Assembly: GCA_903848645.1 (NCBI GenBank)
Contig: CAINGU010000059.1
Location: 1-55,037, forward strand
Direction of reading: 5' to 3'
DNA length: 55,037 bases
Source: an uncultured cyanobacterium
GTDB taxonomy: Bacteria; Cyanobacteriota; Cyanobacteriia; Cyanobacteriales; Nostocaceae
Both the position numbers and the translations under genes were made by a program. The notes beneath the pieces were generated by a model. That model was not told the DNA's origin, searched no databases, and was given only the letters and a program-made list of their open reading frames with translations. Of this stretch, positions 26,550 through 37,300 are shown one piece after another (position 1 is the first letter of the stretch; each line of letters begins with the position of its first letter).

Positions 26550-28901
26550 TTACAGACGACTTGGTAAGAAAGCGATAGGGTTAACAGCACCCTTGCCAGA
26601 TGGGTGAACCTCAAAATGGCTGTGGGGACCAGTGCTGAAACCAGTGCTACCCATGGCCGCAATTGGCTGACCTTGTTGCACTCTTTGACCAGCTTGCACC
26701 AAAATCCGGCTGTTGTGGCCATAGCGAGTCAAGCTACCATCATCATGGCGGATATCCACAACGTTACCGTAACCACCGCTATTCCAGCCAGCCTTCTCGA
26801 CAGTACCAGCAGATGCAGCATAAATGGGTGTGCCGGTTGAGTTAGCAATATCAATCCCTCTGTGCATTTTTCCCCAGCGCCAGCCATAACCAGAGGTAAG
26901 CACTCCCTTAGCTGGCCAAATGTAGCCAGTGGCAACAGAATTAGAAGAGGGGAAACTGGGATTGTTTTCAGTAGACTGAGGCAAGTGTATATCTACTGCT
27001 GCTATAGGTGGTAAAGCTGGAGAAACAGAAGTTCCGCGCAATTTACCTAAAGAGTCAGAAGCACTGGTACGAGCAGGAGGTACTGTTAACTTAATCCCAG
27101 ATGAACTGCGGGGAGAATTCCAGCCAGCACCAGTTTGACTGGGTAGAAATTCTGGATTAATTGGCTCATTGCTGCGAGCAGATGCCGTGACCATGTTCTT
27201 GAGCGGTTGATTGCTGTAACTTGGCAATATCGCTCTAGGTACAGGAATCTGGACTGCATTGGCTTGAGACACTACTGGCTCACTAGATGGTTCAATCGCA
27301 ATAGGTACAGACTGACTATTGTTTTCAGAACCTGTAATAGCTATACCAGCTTGTTGAGAGCGGTACTTATAACGCAATCTCTCAATTTCTGCTTGCAAGG
27401 TGCGGATACGTTCATTGCCTTTGGCTTTAGATACCTTTTGTACGGGTTTTTGTGACCCATACTTTTGGGATACAGTTCTTGGCAATGGAGAATCACCACC
27501 TAAACCAAAAGATGCACTTGGAGTAGGCAAAGCTTGGGGGATAACAATAGGAATAGTAGTCTGCCCTTGTTTATCCGCTGCTATCTTAGCGATACTAGGA
27601 TTATTATGCCGTTCTTGCTCCCCTGTCACCATTGGGACTGGGATAGTCACATTATTATTAATGGCAGGAGGATTAGAACCTTCGGACTGCTCTGTTGCTA
27701 TGGGCGAAGGAACTGTAATATTGTTAGCAACGAATGAGTTAGTGTTAAAACTAGGAGTATTTAAAGAAGAATTATCTACCCTGCTAGAGTTTTCCAGGAT
27801 CTTCGCTGTCGGAATAATTAGCCTTTGACTAATTTGCAGTTGATTAGGATCGCTAATATTGTTAGCTCTAACTAGCTCTGAAACTGAAATACCGTAATTG
27901 TTAGCGATCTCTGCTAGTGTATCTCCGGGCTTAACTTGATATGTTGAAGGCGGCAATTGTGCGACAACTTTTGTTGAGGCTGATCCAGGCACGGTTATTT
28001 GCTGTATCGTCGCACTGCTTTCTTTGTTCTGTTTCAACCGAGAAATAAGTTCGGCTTGCTGGGAATCAGTCATATTATCTGACTGTTCTGCTACAGATTT
28101 ATTGGCTAAAGTGCTTGGCAGTGCTTCATTAATACCAGTTTTTGATAAATCCTGGGTTTGCTCAGACCGTAACTGTGCCAAACTAGTTCTTAAACGGGTT
28201 GATTTCTCCTGTAAGCGATTCAGTGCAAACTCTTGCTGTGCTTTGAGTTTTGCATCAACCTTACCCCCCGCTAATTCCTCCTCTGACAGATTTTGGGGTG
28301 TAATTGCACTACCAGTCACGCCTTCTCCGTTAGAAAACTGTTGTGTTGTTTCCCTCGGTTGGTTATTGGCTAGTAATGTAGGCTCGACTGGGCGATTACT
28401 CACTCCCTCTGCTACTTGGGGTTGTGAGTGGACAGAATTTTTCTCAGTTGCGTTGGTTGGGGAAATTACGTTAGATACAGTGCCTTCGACAGGTTTACTG
28501 TTGGTGGCAATTTGCCATTTAGCTTCAAGCCCAGGTACTTGTGAAACTACTGTTGGTTCCAATATGACGGGATTTGCCAATGCGCCTGCTGGTGAGACGG
28601 TTTGGGAATCCACCTTGGTGGCGGTAAATTTCATCTCAGTCTCAGAAACAACAGGGATTGTTGAAGCTGCTTTTTGACTGCCAACAGGAGCCGCTGCTTG
28701 GGCTTGATCGCTTTGTCGAGTCACCAAAAGGCTGGTTGCTCCCATGGATATTGCCAAGCCAATCATGGCGGCCCGATGACTCCGCGCCCGGCGGGTCATT
28801 TTGGGATTGATCTCATAATTTGTTTGCTTTACCGGGGCATCATCGCTGGTGGGGGTATTGTTCAACACAGCCTTCTCTCTTTTTTTCAATGCTCGTTTCA
28901 A
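26550..28901 (-). CDS. LysM and M23 peptidase-domain murein hydrolase
   Basis: A 783-residue protein with a TTG start (28901) supported by a perfect AGGAGG (28913-28908) six bases upstream. After a basic cytoplasmic segment there is one hydrophobic helix (AAMIGLAISMGATSLLVT, about 44-62). A long Ser/Thr/Pro/Gln-rich linker with a coiled-coil part (RLQEKSTRLRTSLAQLRSE) follows. LysM is at about 320-365 (YQVKPGDTLAEIANNYG...). The C-terminal M23 domain has HRGIDIA (zinc His and Asp) and HSHFEVH. It would bind and cut peptidoglycan in the periplasm. A very long non-coding region precedes it. Confidence 0.93.
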   Translation of the reverse strand: MKRALKKREKAVLNNTPTSDDAPVKQTNYEINPKMTRRARSHRAAMIGLAISMGATSLLVTRQSDQAQAAAPVGSQKAASTIPVVSETEMKFTATKVDSQTVSPAGALANPVILEPTVVSQVPGLEAKWQIATNSKPVEGTVSNVISPTNATEKNSVHSQPQVAEGVSNRPVEPTLLANNQPRETTQQFSNGEGVTGSAITPQNLSEEELAGGKVDAKLKAQQEFALNRLQEKSTRLRTSLAQLRSEQTQDLSKTGINEALPSTLANKSVAEQSDNMTDSQQAELISRLKQNKESSATIQQITVPGSASTKVVAQLPPSTYQVKPGDTLAEIANNYGISVSELVRANNISDPNQLQISQRLIIPTAKILENSSRVDNSSLNTPSFNTNSFVANNITVPSPIATEQSEGSNPPAINNNVTIPVPMVTGEQERHNNPSIAKIAADKQGQTTIPIVIPQALPTPSASFGLGGDSPLPRTVSQKYGSQKPVQKVSKAKGNERIRTLQAEIERLRYKYRSQQAGIAITGSENNSQSVPIAIEPSSEPVVSQANAVQIPVPRAILPSYSNQPLKNMVTASARSNEPINPEFLPSQTGAGWNSPRSSSGIKLTVPPARTSASDSLGKLRGTSVSPALPPIAAVDIHLPQSTENNPSFPSSNSVATGYIWPAKGVLTSGYGWRWGKMHRGIDIANSTGTPIYAASAGTVEKAGWNSGGYGNVVDIRHDDGSLTRYGHNSRILVQAGQRVQQGQPIAAMGSTGFSTGPHSHFEVHPSGKGAVNPIAFLPSRL

Positions 28902-29671
28902 AGACGACCTCCTATGATCACTAGCGTTTAACTGACCTTGATTTTTTTTAGTTGGATATTAATTCATGATTGATCTCACATCAAACCACATATCAAGATC
29001 ACATTCACCAGAGACACTTACGCAAGATTAACCTGCTTCTCTGATTTAGACAAGTTCATACACCTTAGTAAATCTTAAAGTTTTTTGGCGCTGACTTGTC
29101 TAAGTCACTCCTCACAACCCAGGAATGTTCGCTCTCGACAGTTATCTTGACTCCTAACAGATCCAAAAGCTCAGAACTAAACAAATATCATAACTTGGTT
29201 AGGTCTATTCTTGCTCTTAGCTGATGAGTTCCAAGGATTTCCGAAAAAGCGATCATCCTGCTGTAGATATTTTCAAGATTTTTTGAACTAATCCGTCTTA
29301 TCAACAGCAGACTTTACGTTTATTCTTCCCTAAAAAACAACCGTAGACAATACCTGCAATTTTTGCATTTTTTTGTTGTATGTTTGAATACAAAATCATA
29401 CAGATTATTGACAGTTAAGGTTTTCGGTGGTTTTATCTTCCTGGGGTAACAACATGAGAATTCACTAAAATCTATCCTTTCTGGTTAGATAACTCTCAAT
29501 ATATCTATACAAATTTCTTATGTCATCCTGAAGAGATTTATCAGTATTTATCACTATGCACCTCTCGTTGCAGTATGTTATACAACATTATTTTAACAAG
29601 TTTTGCCATGATCGATCTCATAAATATGTTTCTAGCACACTTGATCAAAAATTTTTATTGGTGAATATGAA
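28902..29671. other. 770-bp leader region of the M23 gene with a strong inverted repeat
   Basis: No gene is visible between the TrmL stop and the M23 start. A perfect 10-bp inverted repeat TTAGACAAGT/ACTTGTCTAA lies at 29046-29055/29094-29103 with 38 bases between. The length suggests a regulated 5' UTR, but I found no match to a known riboswitch class. Confidence 0.55.
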
Positions 29672-30133
29672 TTATTGTAAATAGCCTAACTGACGACGAC
29701 ATTCAAATAAACCTATGGCCACACTGACTGATAGATTCAAGCTGCGAACGCCAGGTTCATACATGGGAATATACAGGGTAGAGTCACAAGTCGAAAGCAT
29801 AGAATCTGGTAAACCTGCTGTTTCACTCCCAAATAACAGCCAGTCATCTGCTTGAAACTCAAAATTAATGTAGTTAAAATCACCACGAACAGTAAAACCT
29901 AGGGATCTGCCCCCTCGTTGTTGATGTACATTTTGAAATGCTTCTATGGATTCATGATAATGGAGTTTAACGTAAGGCCAATAATCTAAACCTGCTCGTT
30001 TAAGATAGCGATCACTAATTTCAAATCCTAAAGGACCCACTAAATGTAATTCTGTGCCTGTAGCGGCACAAGTACGGGCAATATTACCAGTATTAGGAGG
30101 AATTTGTGGGTTCACTAAAACTATCTGGGGCAT
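29672..30133 (-). CDS. trmL: tRNA (cytidine/uridine-34) 2'-O-methyltransferase, TrmL (SPOUT)
   Basis: A 153-residue SPOUT methyltransferase from ATG 30133 (MPQIVLVNPQIPPNTGNIAR); an in-frame TTG three codons upstream is less likely. Family motifs are NTGNIART, the knot-forming LLFGSETAGLP, and IPMYEPGVRSLNLSVSVAIGLFE. TrmL 2'-O-methylates the wobble base of specific leucine tRNAs, with S-adenosylmethionine bound in the trefoil knot. The reading frame is intact and of normal length. It is isolated from neighbours by long gaps on both sides. Confidence 0.93.
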   Translation of the reverse strand: MPQIVLVNPQIPPNTGNIARTCAATGTELHLVGPLGFEISDRYLKRAGLDYWPYVKLHYHESIEAFQNVHQQRGGRSLGFTVRGDFNYINFEFQADDWLLFGSETAGLPDSMLSTCDSTLYIPMYEPGVRSLNLSVSVAIGLFECRRQLGYLQ

Positions 30134-30142
30134 CTTTTTCAA

Positions 30143-30575
30143 ATCTCAGTCGTGTATTTAAGAAATTCTCGCTGTCTAAAAATCTACCAAAATCTAGAGG
30201 CGATATATAGTTTTTTTTTATATGTAGGAAGTATTTTCCGGTGATTAGTTTTTTTAATCACTCAGAGGTGATTCTATAAAGGTGTAGGGAACAGGGAACA
30301 GGGAACAGAAGAAATGTCAGATATTAATGACTTTGGCTCTTGAGTACATAATATGCAAAATCTGAACAAAAAAATCTCATAAAGCTTCCTATGTATCTAT
30401 GTATAAGAAATGAGCCATATTTTTGAATATTATGGCAAAATATTCTCTCTTTCCCCCTTTTACACGTTCCCTGTTCCCTTCTCTCAACTTCTCGGTTTAG
30501 CATAATAAGTACCGAAGAGCCATAATCAAATAATCAAATAGGATTCCTATATATAAATTCTTATTTTTTTATTGA
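30143..30575. other. Intergenic region with short repeats
   Basis: The gap holds a tandem gggaaca repeat at about 30287-30308 and its inverse (ccctgttccc) at about 30468-30480, which could form a large hairpin. No gene or terminator with a clear T run is seen. Confidence 0.5.
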
Positions 30576-31538
30576 TTATTTACTTTTAAGGTAGCCATGT
30601 TTCCACAAATAAAATGGGCTAACCAAACTGCTAATATACAATTGCATTTCGCAAGCAGCCACTAAATCAGTTTTCACTTTGGTTCGATACTTGAGTAAGT
30701 GTAATAAAATCTTCCGCAAATCATTAGCTAAATAAAGTAATAGCCAAAATGGTTGATGAATAGTTTTTATATTCACCATTCTGGTAACATAACGGCTACG
30801 TCCAATACCTTGGAAAAAAGGAATTAAATATTCTCTAGTTAAACGAACTTTAGGAATTTGATGATAAATTTCCATATCGGGATTATACCAAATTTCCCAC
30901 CCAGCTTTTTGAAGATAAGACACCATTTCTATATCTTCACCGGTGATCATATTCCCAGAGACTCTACCAGTTAAAATCGGTTGACTAGGGACACTTTCTA
31001 AATAAGCTTGACGACGAATTACTAGTCCAGCCGAAGGAGGAAGTATTTTTTTCTGGGCTTGATACAGTAGCGGTAAATTTCCTCGTTCTGTAATGGCTAA
31101 AAATGTCGTTATTCTGTGAAAATCTTCTGTTGGTTCTACTTCCCAATTAGGATGAATTTGGCTACCATAAGCCCCTACGTGGGAATGTTGTTGACTAAAT
31201 TTATAAGCCGCTGAAACCCAATTAGAATTGGGGTAATTATCATCATCGAGAAAACCGATAAGTTCGCTTGTAGCCTCTAATATTGCTTTTTGTCTAGCAT
31301 AGGCTGCTCCCTGTTTGGGTTCAAAGCAATAGTATAAAGGATAAGGACATTGCCAATTCTCTTGATAGCTTTGAACAACTTTGGCTGTATGATCTGTGCT
31401 ATTATTATCAACAACTACAATCGCCCAAGAAAATTGTTCTGTATTAATTTGGTTTTTTAGCCTTTCTAATAGTTCTGGTAAACGATGTTCACCATTATAA
31501 GTAGGAATAGCTACAATAAAATCAAAGCAATTATTCAT
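30576..31538 (-). CDS. hpsE: Hormogonium polysaccharide glycosyltransferase HpsE (family 2)
   Basis: A 320-residue protein from ATG 31538 (MNNCFDFIVAIPTYNG); an upstream in-frame start at 31571 is less likely. It is a GT-A family 2 enzyme with IPTYNGEHRL, VDNNSTD (nucleotide-binding), the DxD-like FLDDDNYP and GEDIEMV (acceptor/base region). The C-terminal part is basic with hydrophobic patches that could touch the membrane. It is the last gene of the hpsABCDE run and would build the hormogonium polysaccharide needed for gliding motility. The hpsF and hpsG glycosyltransferases known from Nostoc punctiforme do not follow here. Confidence 0.85.
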   Translation of the reverse strand: MNNCFDFIVAIPTYNGEHRLPELLERLKNQINTEQFSWAIVVVDNNSTDHTAKVVQSYQENWQCPYPLYYCFEPKQGAAYARQKAILEATSELIGFLDDDNYPNSNWVSAAYKFSQQHSHVGAYGSQIHPNWEVEPTEDFHRITTFLAITERGNLPLLYQAQKKILPPSAGLVIRRQAYLESVPSQPILTGRVSGNMITGEDIEMVSYLQKAGWEIWYNPDMEIYHQIPKVRLTREYLIPFFQGIGRSRYVTRMVNIKTIHQPFWLLLYLANDLRKILLHLLKYRTKVKTDLVAACEMQLYISSLVSPFYLWKHGYLKSK

Positions 31539-31682
31539 TGTCTTTTTTTGTAGACATTTTAGCTGGTACATTTTTAGAAATAGCTAAATAATTGCAACCA
31601 ACATCTATATATTGCTATGTGAAATGCTTTTTTATATACCGTTTTTTTACGGATATTTAATTTTTTATAGCTACTGATCAAC

Positions 31683-32408
31683 TTAACTACAGTTTGTGTC
31701 TTTTGCTGTTTGTATTCCTCCAATCAAGCCTCGAATGATAACGCAGCGTTTTAAACCACTAGGTGCACTACCTGTGGCTTGGGGTAAGGCTACCATGACT
31801 TTCAATGGTGCATCAGCGGTAGTATTATCAGATTTATTTGCCAATATACCTAAATAATCAAAAGTAATTGTGCCTGTTCCCGTTGTATTTGTAACTATAT
31901 TCTTGTCAGTGGTTGTTGTATTATAGGCTGATGTAAGATTAGTGTATAAAAAAACTTGTCTAGATTTTAACTCTAGACTATCACCTAAAGTTATCCAACC
32001 CGTACTAGGCGGAGGAGTAGTAGTAGTAGTGTTAGTAGTAGTAGTAACACCATCAGTAGTAGTAGTAGTAGCAGTAGTAGTAGTAGTAGGACCTTGATAA
32101 ATCACATACTCGGGTATATTACTGGTACTGTTAACGCGAAAACTGACACTATAAATACGTTTTGTATTTTTAGCTTGTTCCTGTGTTTGTTTGATAACAG
32201 ATAAAACTGCGTCGTTGGCTTTATTTACCCGTTGTCTATTCACAAATGCCACCCAACCAGGAGCAGCGATCGCTGATAAAATACCAATCATTAATACCAC
32301 TACCATCATTTCTATCAATGTAAAACCAGCATCTTGATGAAGATATCGTTTATTGTGATGCTGTAGTAATTTGACACTTAACTTTTCCCGTTGATAATTA
32401 GTAGCCAT
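31683..32408 (-). CDS. hpsD: Hormogonium pseudopilin HpsD
   Basis: A 241-residue type IV pilin-like protein. After a basic leader the class-III cleavage site DAGFTLIEMMVVVLMIGILSA gives Phe+1 and Glu+5, followed by a hydrophobic helix. The C-terminal half is a small soluble domain with a low-complexity stretch of Thr (with Ala and Asn) encoded by ACT/ACC triplets at about 32020-32095. The start has a good AGGAG site. Pseudopilins HpsB-D are thought to drive secretion of the polysaccharide with the type IV pilus machinery. Confidence 0.85.
   Translation of the reverse strand: MATNYQREKLSVKLLQHHNKRYLHQDAGFTLIEMMVVVLMIGILSAIAAPGWVAFVNRQRVNKANDAVLSVIKQTQEQAKNTKRIYSVSFRVNSTSNIPEYVIYQGPTTTTTATTTTTDGVTTTTNTTTTTPPPSTGWITLGDSLELKSRQVFLYTNLTSAYNTTTTDKNIVTNTTGTGTITFDYLGILANKSDNTTADAPLKVMVALPQATGSAPSGLKRCVIIRGLIGGIQTAKDTNCS
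32020..32095. repeat. Triplet repeat inside hpsD
   Basis: Runs of GTA triplets, interrupted by two short unique segments, encode three Thr-rich tracts in HpsD. Unit length three preserves frame if copy number changes. Confidence 0.75.
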
Positions 32409-32434
32409 TGCTTGCTCCTATATTTTAGATTATT

Positions 32435-33415
32435 TTATTTATACAAGTAACCTCGTCCTTGGACTCTCACACTGGCTGTGGAAAAATAACTTTTTTTACT
32501 ATCACTATAGTTAATTTGACTTGAATTATTGTTAATACGAGCTAAGGCATTACTACGAATAAATACCTGTGCTGTGGTATTGGCTCTATCTACACAAACA
32601 TAGAAACCAGTCATACTATTACTGGGTGTTATTGATGACCATGTATTAGTAGAAGTAGTAGGAGGACAAGTAGCTGTTGGTGGCGAAGTTGTAGTTTGAT
32701 CTACATAGTCAATCAACACTCTAGCAGTATTATTATTATCATAAGTTCCTGATTTCTTCCATTTGTTCATCCCTGCTTCTAACTTATCAGATGCAGCAAA
32801 ATAATCATTAAATGGAGCAAAACCGGAATCAGGACAATAAACAGTACTGACATATTTTTTACTATATGTCCCACAAGTTACACCACCAGTAGACACTTGT
32901 TCTACACCATCTTTAATTTGCCATCTAGCAATGCGAGCAGCGTTTGACCAAGTTGCATCACTATCTTTAATTAAATAGTAAGCAACTAAAGAATATACAA
33001 AAGTATCATCTTTTGTTGAACTTACTGTTGTTGAATTAGCTGCTGGAACTACATTACTAACTAGTTCTCGTTTCCAAAAAACTAGCAAAGGAATTTTAGT
33101 AGTATCACTGGGGTAACGTAATTGAGAACTTATGGCTGTAATACCAGTTTGATCATAAATATAAATAGCCTGTTGTAAATCACGGGAAATATAATTGAGT
33201 GCTGTTTGAATTTCTTGCTCAGAATTTGCCTTAGCTTGCTCCTGTGCATCTGTATTCATCACATCAAGCACGAAACCTAACAATGGTGTAATGATTAAAA
33301 ATGCCAGCACTAAAGCTACTAACAATTCAATCAGAGTAAACCCACCAGGTTTAGGAATAAATTTAGAGCTTTTGATCTGACTTTTGAGGATGAATTTGAG
33401 TGTTTTTGTAATCAT
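32435..33415 (-). CDS. hpsC: Hormogonium pseudopilin HpsC
   Basis: A 326-residue protein with a prepilin site PGGFTLIELLVALVLAFLI (Phe+1, Glu+5) after a basic leader, then an amphipathic pilin helix with many Gln/Glu residues (NTDAQEQAKANSEQEIQTALNYISRD). The globular part has scattered cysteines and a serine/threonine-rich middle. An AAAGGA-type ribosome site precedes the ATG. It lies 26 bp upstream of hpsD and 151 bp downstream of hpsB, all same-strand. Confidence 0.87.
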   Translation of the reverse strand: MITKTLKFILKSQIKSSKFIPKPGGFTLIELLVALVLAFLIITPLLGFVLDVMNTDAQEQAKANSEQEIQTALNYISRDLQQAIYIYDQTGITAISSQLRYPSDTTKIPLLVFWKRELVSNVVPAANSTTVSSTKDDTFVYSLVAYYLIKDSDATWSNAARIARWQIKDGVEQVSTGGVTCGTYSKKYVSTVYCPDSGFAPFNDYFAASDKLEAGMNKWKKSGTYDNNNTARVLIDYVDQTTTSPPTATCPPTTSTNTWSSITPSNSMTGFYVCVDRANTTAQVFIRSNALARINNNSSQINYSDSKKSYFSTASVRVQGRGYLYK

Positions 33416-33566
33416 GGAATTGTCCTTTTTTCATGTTTTTAAGAAATACAATACTTGCAAGTTTTAAGTTATTTTAAATTTAATCATTGTGGGGTGGGCA
33501 TCTTGTCTGCCCTTTATCTGCAAATTCATGTGGGGTTTCCTTCCTCAACCCAACCTACAAACCAAT

Positions 33567-34289
33567 TTATTGACAATTTTGGTTATTCCCAGCACTATTT
33601 TTTGCCATACCCAGACGGGAACATAAAGCCTGAAATGTAGTGCTACTGTTACCAATATCCACAGTTCTTTCTACTAATGGTTTTTGCCTATTACCCATGC
33701 TGGCAACGACGGGTGAATCTAACTGTTTTTGGCTATTTCCTGTACTAGCTAACAGAGTTTGATTAAAATTGACAGTTGACTGATACACCCGAATTGCTAA
33801 ACGATAGCCGTCATTTGGAGTGTCTGTAACTGCAATTCGAGCCGCTTGAATATAAAATTCATCAAAGGGACTGGTTGAGTCTTTTGTACAAGTTGAATCA
33901 CTGCTCTTACAGATGATGCCAGTTTTCTGAAAGTAATACAAATCTGTATCCGTTGCTGTAGGAACTGGCATTTGTGTAATGTTAATTAAATAGTCTCCTG
34001 GATTGTTTGTCACAGTTCTAGACACAGTTGAAGTTGGTGCTGTGAGTGTAACTTTTTTAGTTGGTGGTGCAATTGAGCCAGTTCTAATACCATCAATAAA
34101 TGTATTTGCAGCTTGAGTAGCTTTTTCTATCCGTCGAGATTGCACCCGGATAGCAGTTGACATGACTAGGACGGGGGCTATAGCTGCCAAGAGAATGGCA
34201 ACTATAACTATGCCAACTAGTGACTCAATAATCGTAAAACCAGCATCACTAGAAGATGACTTTTTTGGTTGTGGTTTGGGTTTCATCAT
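33567..34289 (-). CDS. hpsB: Hormogonium pseudopilin HpsB
   Basis: A 240-residue protein with a short basic leader MMKPKPQPKKSSSS and the prepilin cleavage motif DAGFTIIESLVGIVIVAILL (Glu+5 kept). The remainder is a moderately Thr/Gln-rich globular domain. The ORF starts 33 bp after the hpsA stop, consistent with co-transcription. A palindromic repeat related to GTGGGGTGGGC occurs just downstream in the hpsB-hpsC gap (33484-33508). Confidence 0.85.
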   Translation of the reverse strand: MMKPKPQPKKSSSSDAGFTIIESLVGIVIVAILLAAIAPVLVMSTAIRVQSRRIEKATQAANTFIDGIRTGSIAPPTKKVTLTAPTSTVSRTVTNNPGDYLINITQMPVPTATDTDLYYFQKTGIICKSSDSTCTKDSTSPFDEFYIQAARIAVTDTPNDGYRLAIRVYQSTVNFNQTLLASTGNSQKQLDSPVVASMGNRQKPLVERTVDIGNSSTTFQALCSRLGMAKNSAGNNQNCQ

Positions 34290-34322
34290 TGCTTATCACC
34301 CGCTTATTAGTATGATGGACAG

Positions 34323-37300
34323 TTAGGAGGAATATGGTTTACAAGAAGGGCGTTGATTAGCATCTATGGCAAAGTCAGTAGAATTAGTAACGGGAGTAGT
34401 AGCCGTAGTGGTAGTAGTACCAGTAGTAGTGGTGGTAGGACTAGCGTTTTTAGCACATAATAAAGTCTGTACCCAGTTGTCATCTCGACTAACTTCCCGG
34501 AAATATTCATCTGGTAAATTAGGTGGTGTTAGTACCAATTTGCTGGCAAATAAGTCAGGAGATTGAGACAGTAAAGCTACGTCATAACCCCACTGTCTTG
34601 CAGGAGCTATAAAGCCAGTAGTTTTACCGGTATTAGTCCCAATTTTATAATTTAAATTAAGATCATAAGGATCAGTGCTGAAGGTAGCAGCATAAGGACC
34701 TGTTGCATAGGCACTCTTTTTGACTTGCATGAAAGCACCACTAATCTTCAGAGTCAATGCACTTTTATTACGGTTCCAACTTTCCATTAAGCGGACAAAG
34801 TTATTTAAACTACCATTATCTTCGCTAGAGCCTGGATTATAACGAGCTGGGCTATCACCAGCAGCAATAATCAGGTTGAAAGTAGTAGTAGCGTCAGCTT
34901 CTTGTATCCAATTCTTGTTGTCGTTTTTTGATAGTAAAGAATTAACATCATTTCGGTTGGTAGCAGTAGCAAAGGGTTGTTGAATTTGTAGGACTGGTTT
35001 AAGTTCTGTGAGTGAACCGCTGGTGAAACTGGGACTTAACCAGGGAATTAAATCAGGCTTACTACAATAAGAATTAGCTAGGGTAAGTCCTAAGTTAGTA
35101 CAATAATCACTTGCTTTTATCCGCATAACAAGAGGTGTCGCAAAGTTATTAACGTAGGAACTAGCCTGGTATCCTATTGTTGCTGCTTGACCAGTAACAT
35201 CGGGAACAAAGTCTCTAGGATAACCAGTACTGTCAGCCCATGTACCATTTGCACCAAAGAAATTAAACTCTGAAAGCGATGAAATTGATGATGATCTTAT
35301 ACTATTATTCGAGTCATACTCAATACTATTATTCCAGTCATACTCACCCTCATCACGAAAACCCTCTCTAAAGCCACTAGAAAGTAGAGTCACAGCATCT
35401 GCTAAAACAGTGGCAGGTCGCCATTCATCACCAGTATTACAGTTTGGCAATCTGGGGTCGCCACTACGACAGGCAAAGTTATTGTTAAGTGTGCTGCGAC
35501 TGTAGAAATTGCTCCAAGTACTATCTAGTGCGTCAGTAAATTCTTCTTGTAATCCTTTTGGATTTGTCTTAGAAACATTATTATCATTAGAATGTAGATT
35601 AAAGTCACCTTTAACATACACTGGCAAACTGGTAGCTAAAATTAAACCTTTCTCTTCACTGCGGTAGGTTATTTGCCGCGAAAGTTTGCTCCCATTGATG
35701 AGCATAACACCATCAGGACGGCGCGTCGGATCGAGTTTATAATCTACAGGGCTAACTGACTTATTTGCTTCCGAGGGAATCCTATCACTTGCAGATAGGG
35801 GTGGTAGGGGGGGTAGTGTCGTGGTAGTGATATCTGCACTCATGTCTGGTAATGCACCATCACGAGCTACATAAATAATACCGCTATTGGGTAATAAATA
35901 TTCGGCTGGAGATGCTCCAGCAATAGGTTTTTTGCGGAGGAGGTCAAGGTCTAGAACTGTGGCACGAATTTCTAGTGGTTGTCTATCCTTGATAGGTAGA
36001 TCATAGGTTTGAGATGGAAGATTTTTCAGAACTCCTTTATTATCCACACTATTACTATTTTGCAGAACTTCTCTAGAAGCTAAAAAGGCGATTTCTCTAA
36101 TTGCACCATGCTCAATTATAGGTGTAGCACTGGTAGGGTTAGAAGCGGTATCGAGAGGGAGAAAATCTTTGTCATATCTAATCTGCAAGGCACAAATCTG
36201 AGCGTCAATGGCAGACTGCTCTGAGATAGTAAGCTTTTCATCTGCTGCTTTTTTTTCTAATGCTCTAAGTAGTAGTCCATCGTCTATTGAACGTCCATTT
36301 GGATAGGTTAATTTAGATTGGTAATCCAGCACGTCTTTATAATCAGAAACAGTCTTAGTAGGTGCGGGATAGACTATACCGTTATTTGAGCGTCCACTCG
36401 ATGATGGTTTAATTGATAGTCCATTTTCAAGAGTTGGAGGTAATGTTTTACCTGCAAATATGTCTTGGTTTTTGGCTGTATCGCTCTTACTAGGAACATA
36501 AAAACTACTTACACAAGCTATAGGTTTGGGTGTTGTAGCACTATAGTTAGTAGATTTGTAGTGATAAACTGCCGTAGCTCGCATTTGCAAATATGGTGTA
36601 TCTGATGGTGCATCTTTGAGAACACTGCGCTGTCTGTACGTAATTGATGAGGGATCTTTCTTTGGATCTGTAATCAGATCGGCATACATCGAATATGGTT
36701 TAGAATCAGGTTCAGTTGGTACTTGAGGGACTGGGTTACTATCTGGCCAAATTGTTGTGGTGCTGGGCAAAGTAGTAGGAATTTCCGTGCCAGTTAAATA
36801 AATTCCCGCCCCAGTAATAACGCGCAAACCACCAACTGCTTCTGTGGGGTCGCTGGGTACTTGAGCAGCGGCTAATTCCCAGTATCCATCTCTATCTGTA
36901 GAGCCGACATCAGCCAATGTCTGTACTAAGGAGTTTCGAGTCCGATTTATAGTTGTACCAGTTGGTAAATTCCAGTTAATGCCAGTAATTGATTGAGTAT
37001 CGTTAACACCTGATCCAACAAAGGCGTTTTTAGTTGTATCCCACCATAGTGCGGGTAAATTGTTACCAACTAGAACCCGATCACCTACTAACCCTTCAAC
37101 GCCGCTATTGGTTCTGAGTGTTTGTGGTTCTGTAGCCTGTGGTTCTAGGGATGTACCATTAGTATTGAGTGGTAAATTAGTGTATTTAGTCACTGTTATG
37201 CCATCAGTTGGCTTTGTAGGATAAATCCACAGATCATTAGGACGGAGGGTATTGGGATCATTGTTATCAGTTTGCAGTAATGGGTCAGGAGTTGAATCTG

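Noticed and set aside
28902-29400. c-di-AMP (ydaO-type) riboswitch upstream of the M23 gene
   Set aside because: Such riboswitches occur before M23 genes in some cyanobacteria, but the GGGGA and GAAAA-type conserved blocks are not present on the reverse strand here.
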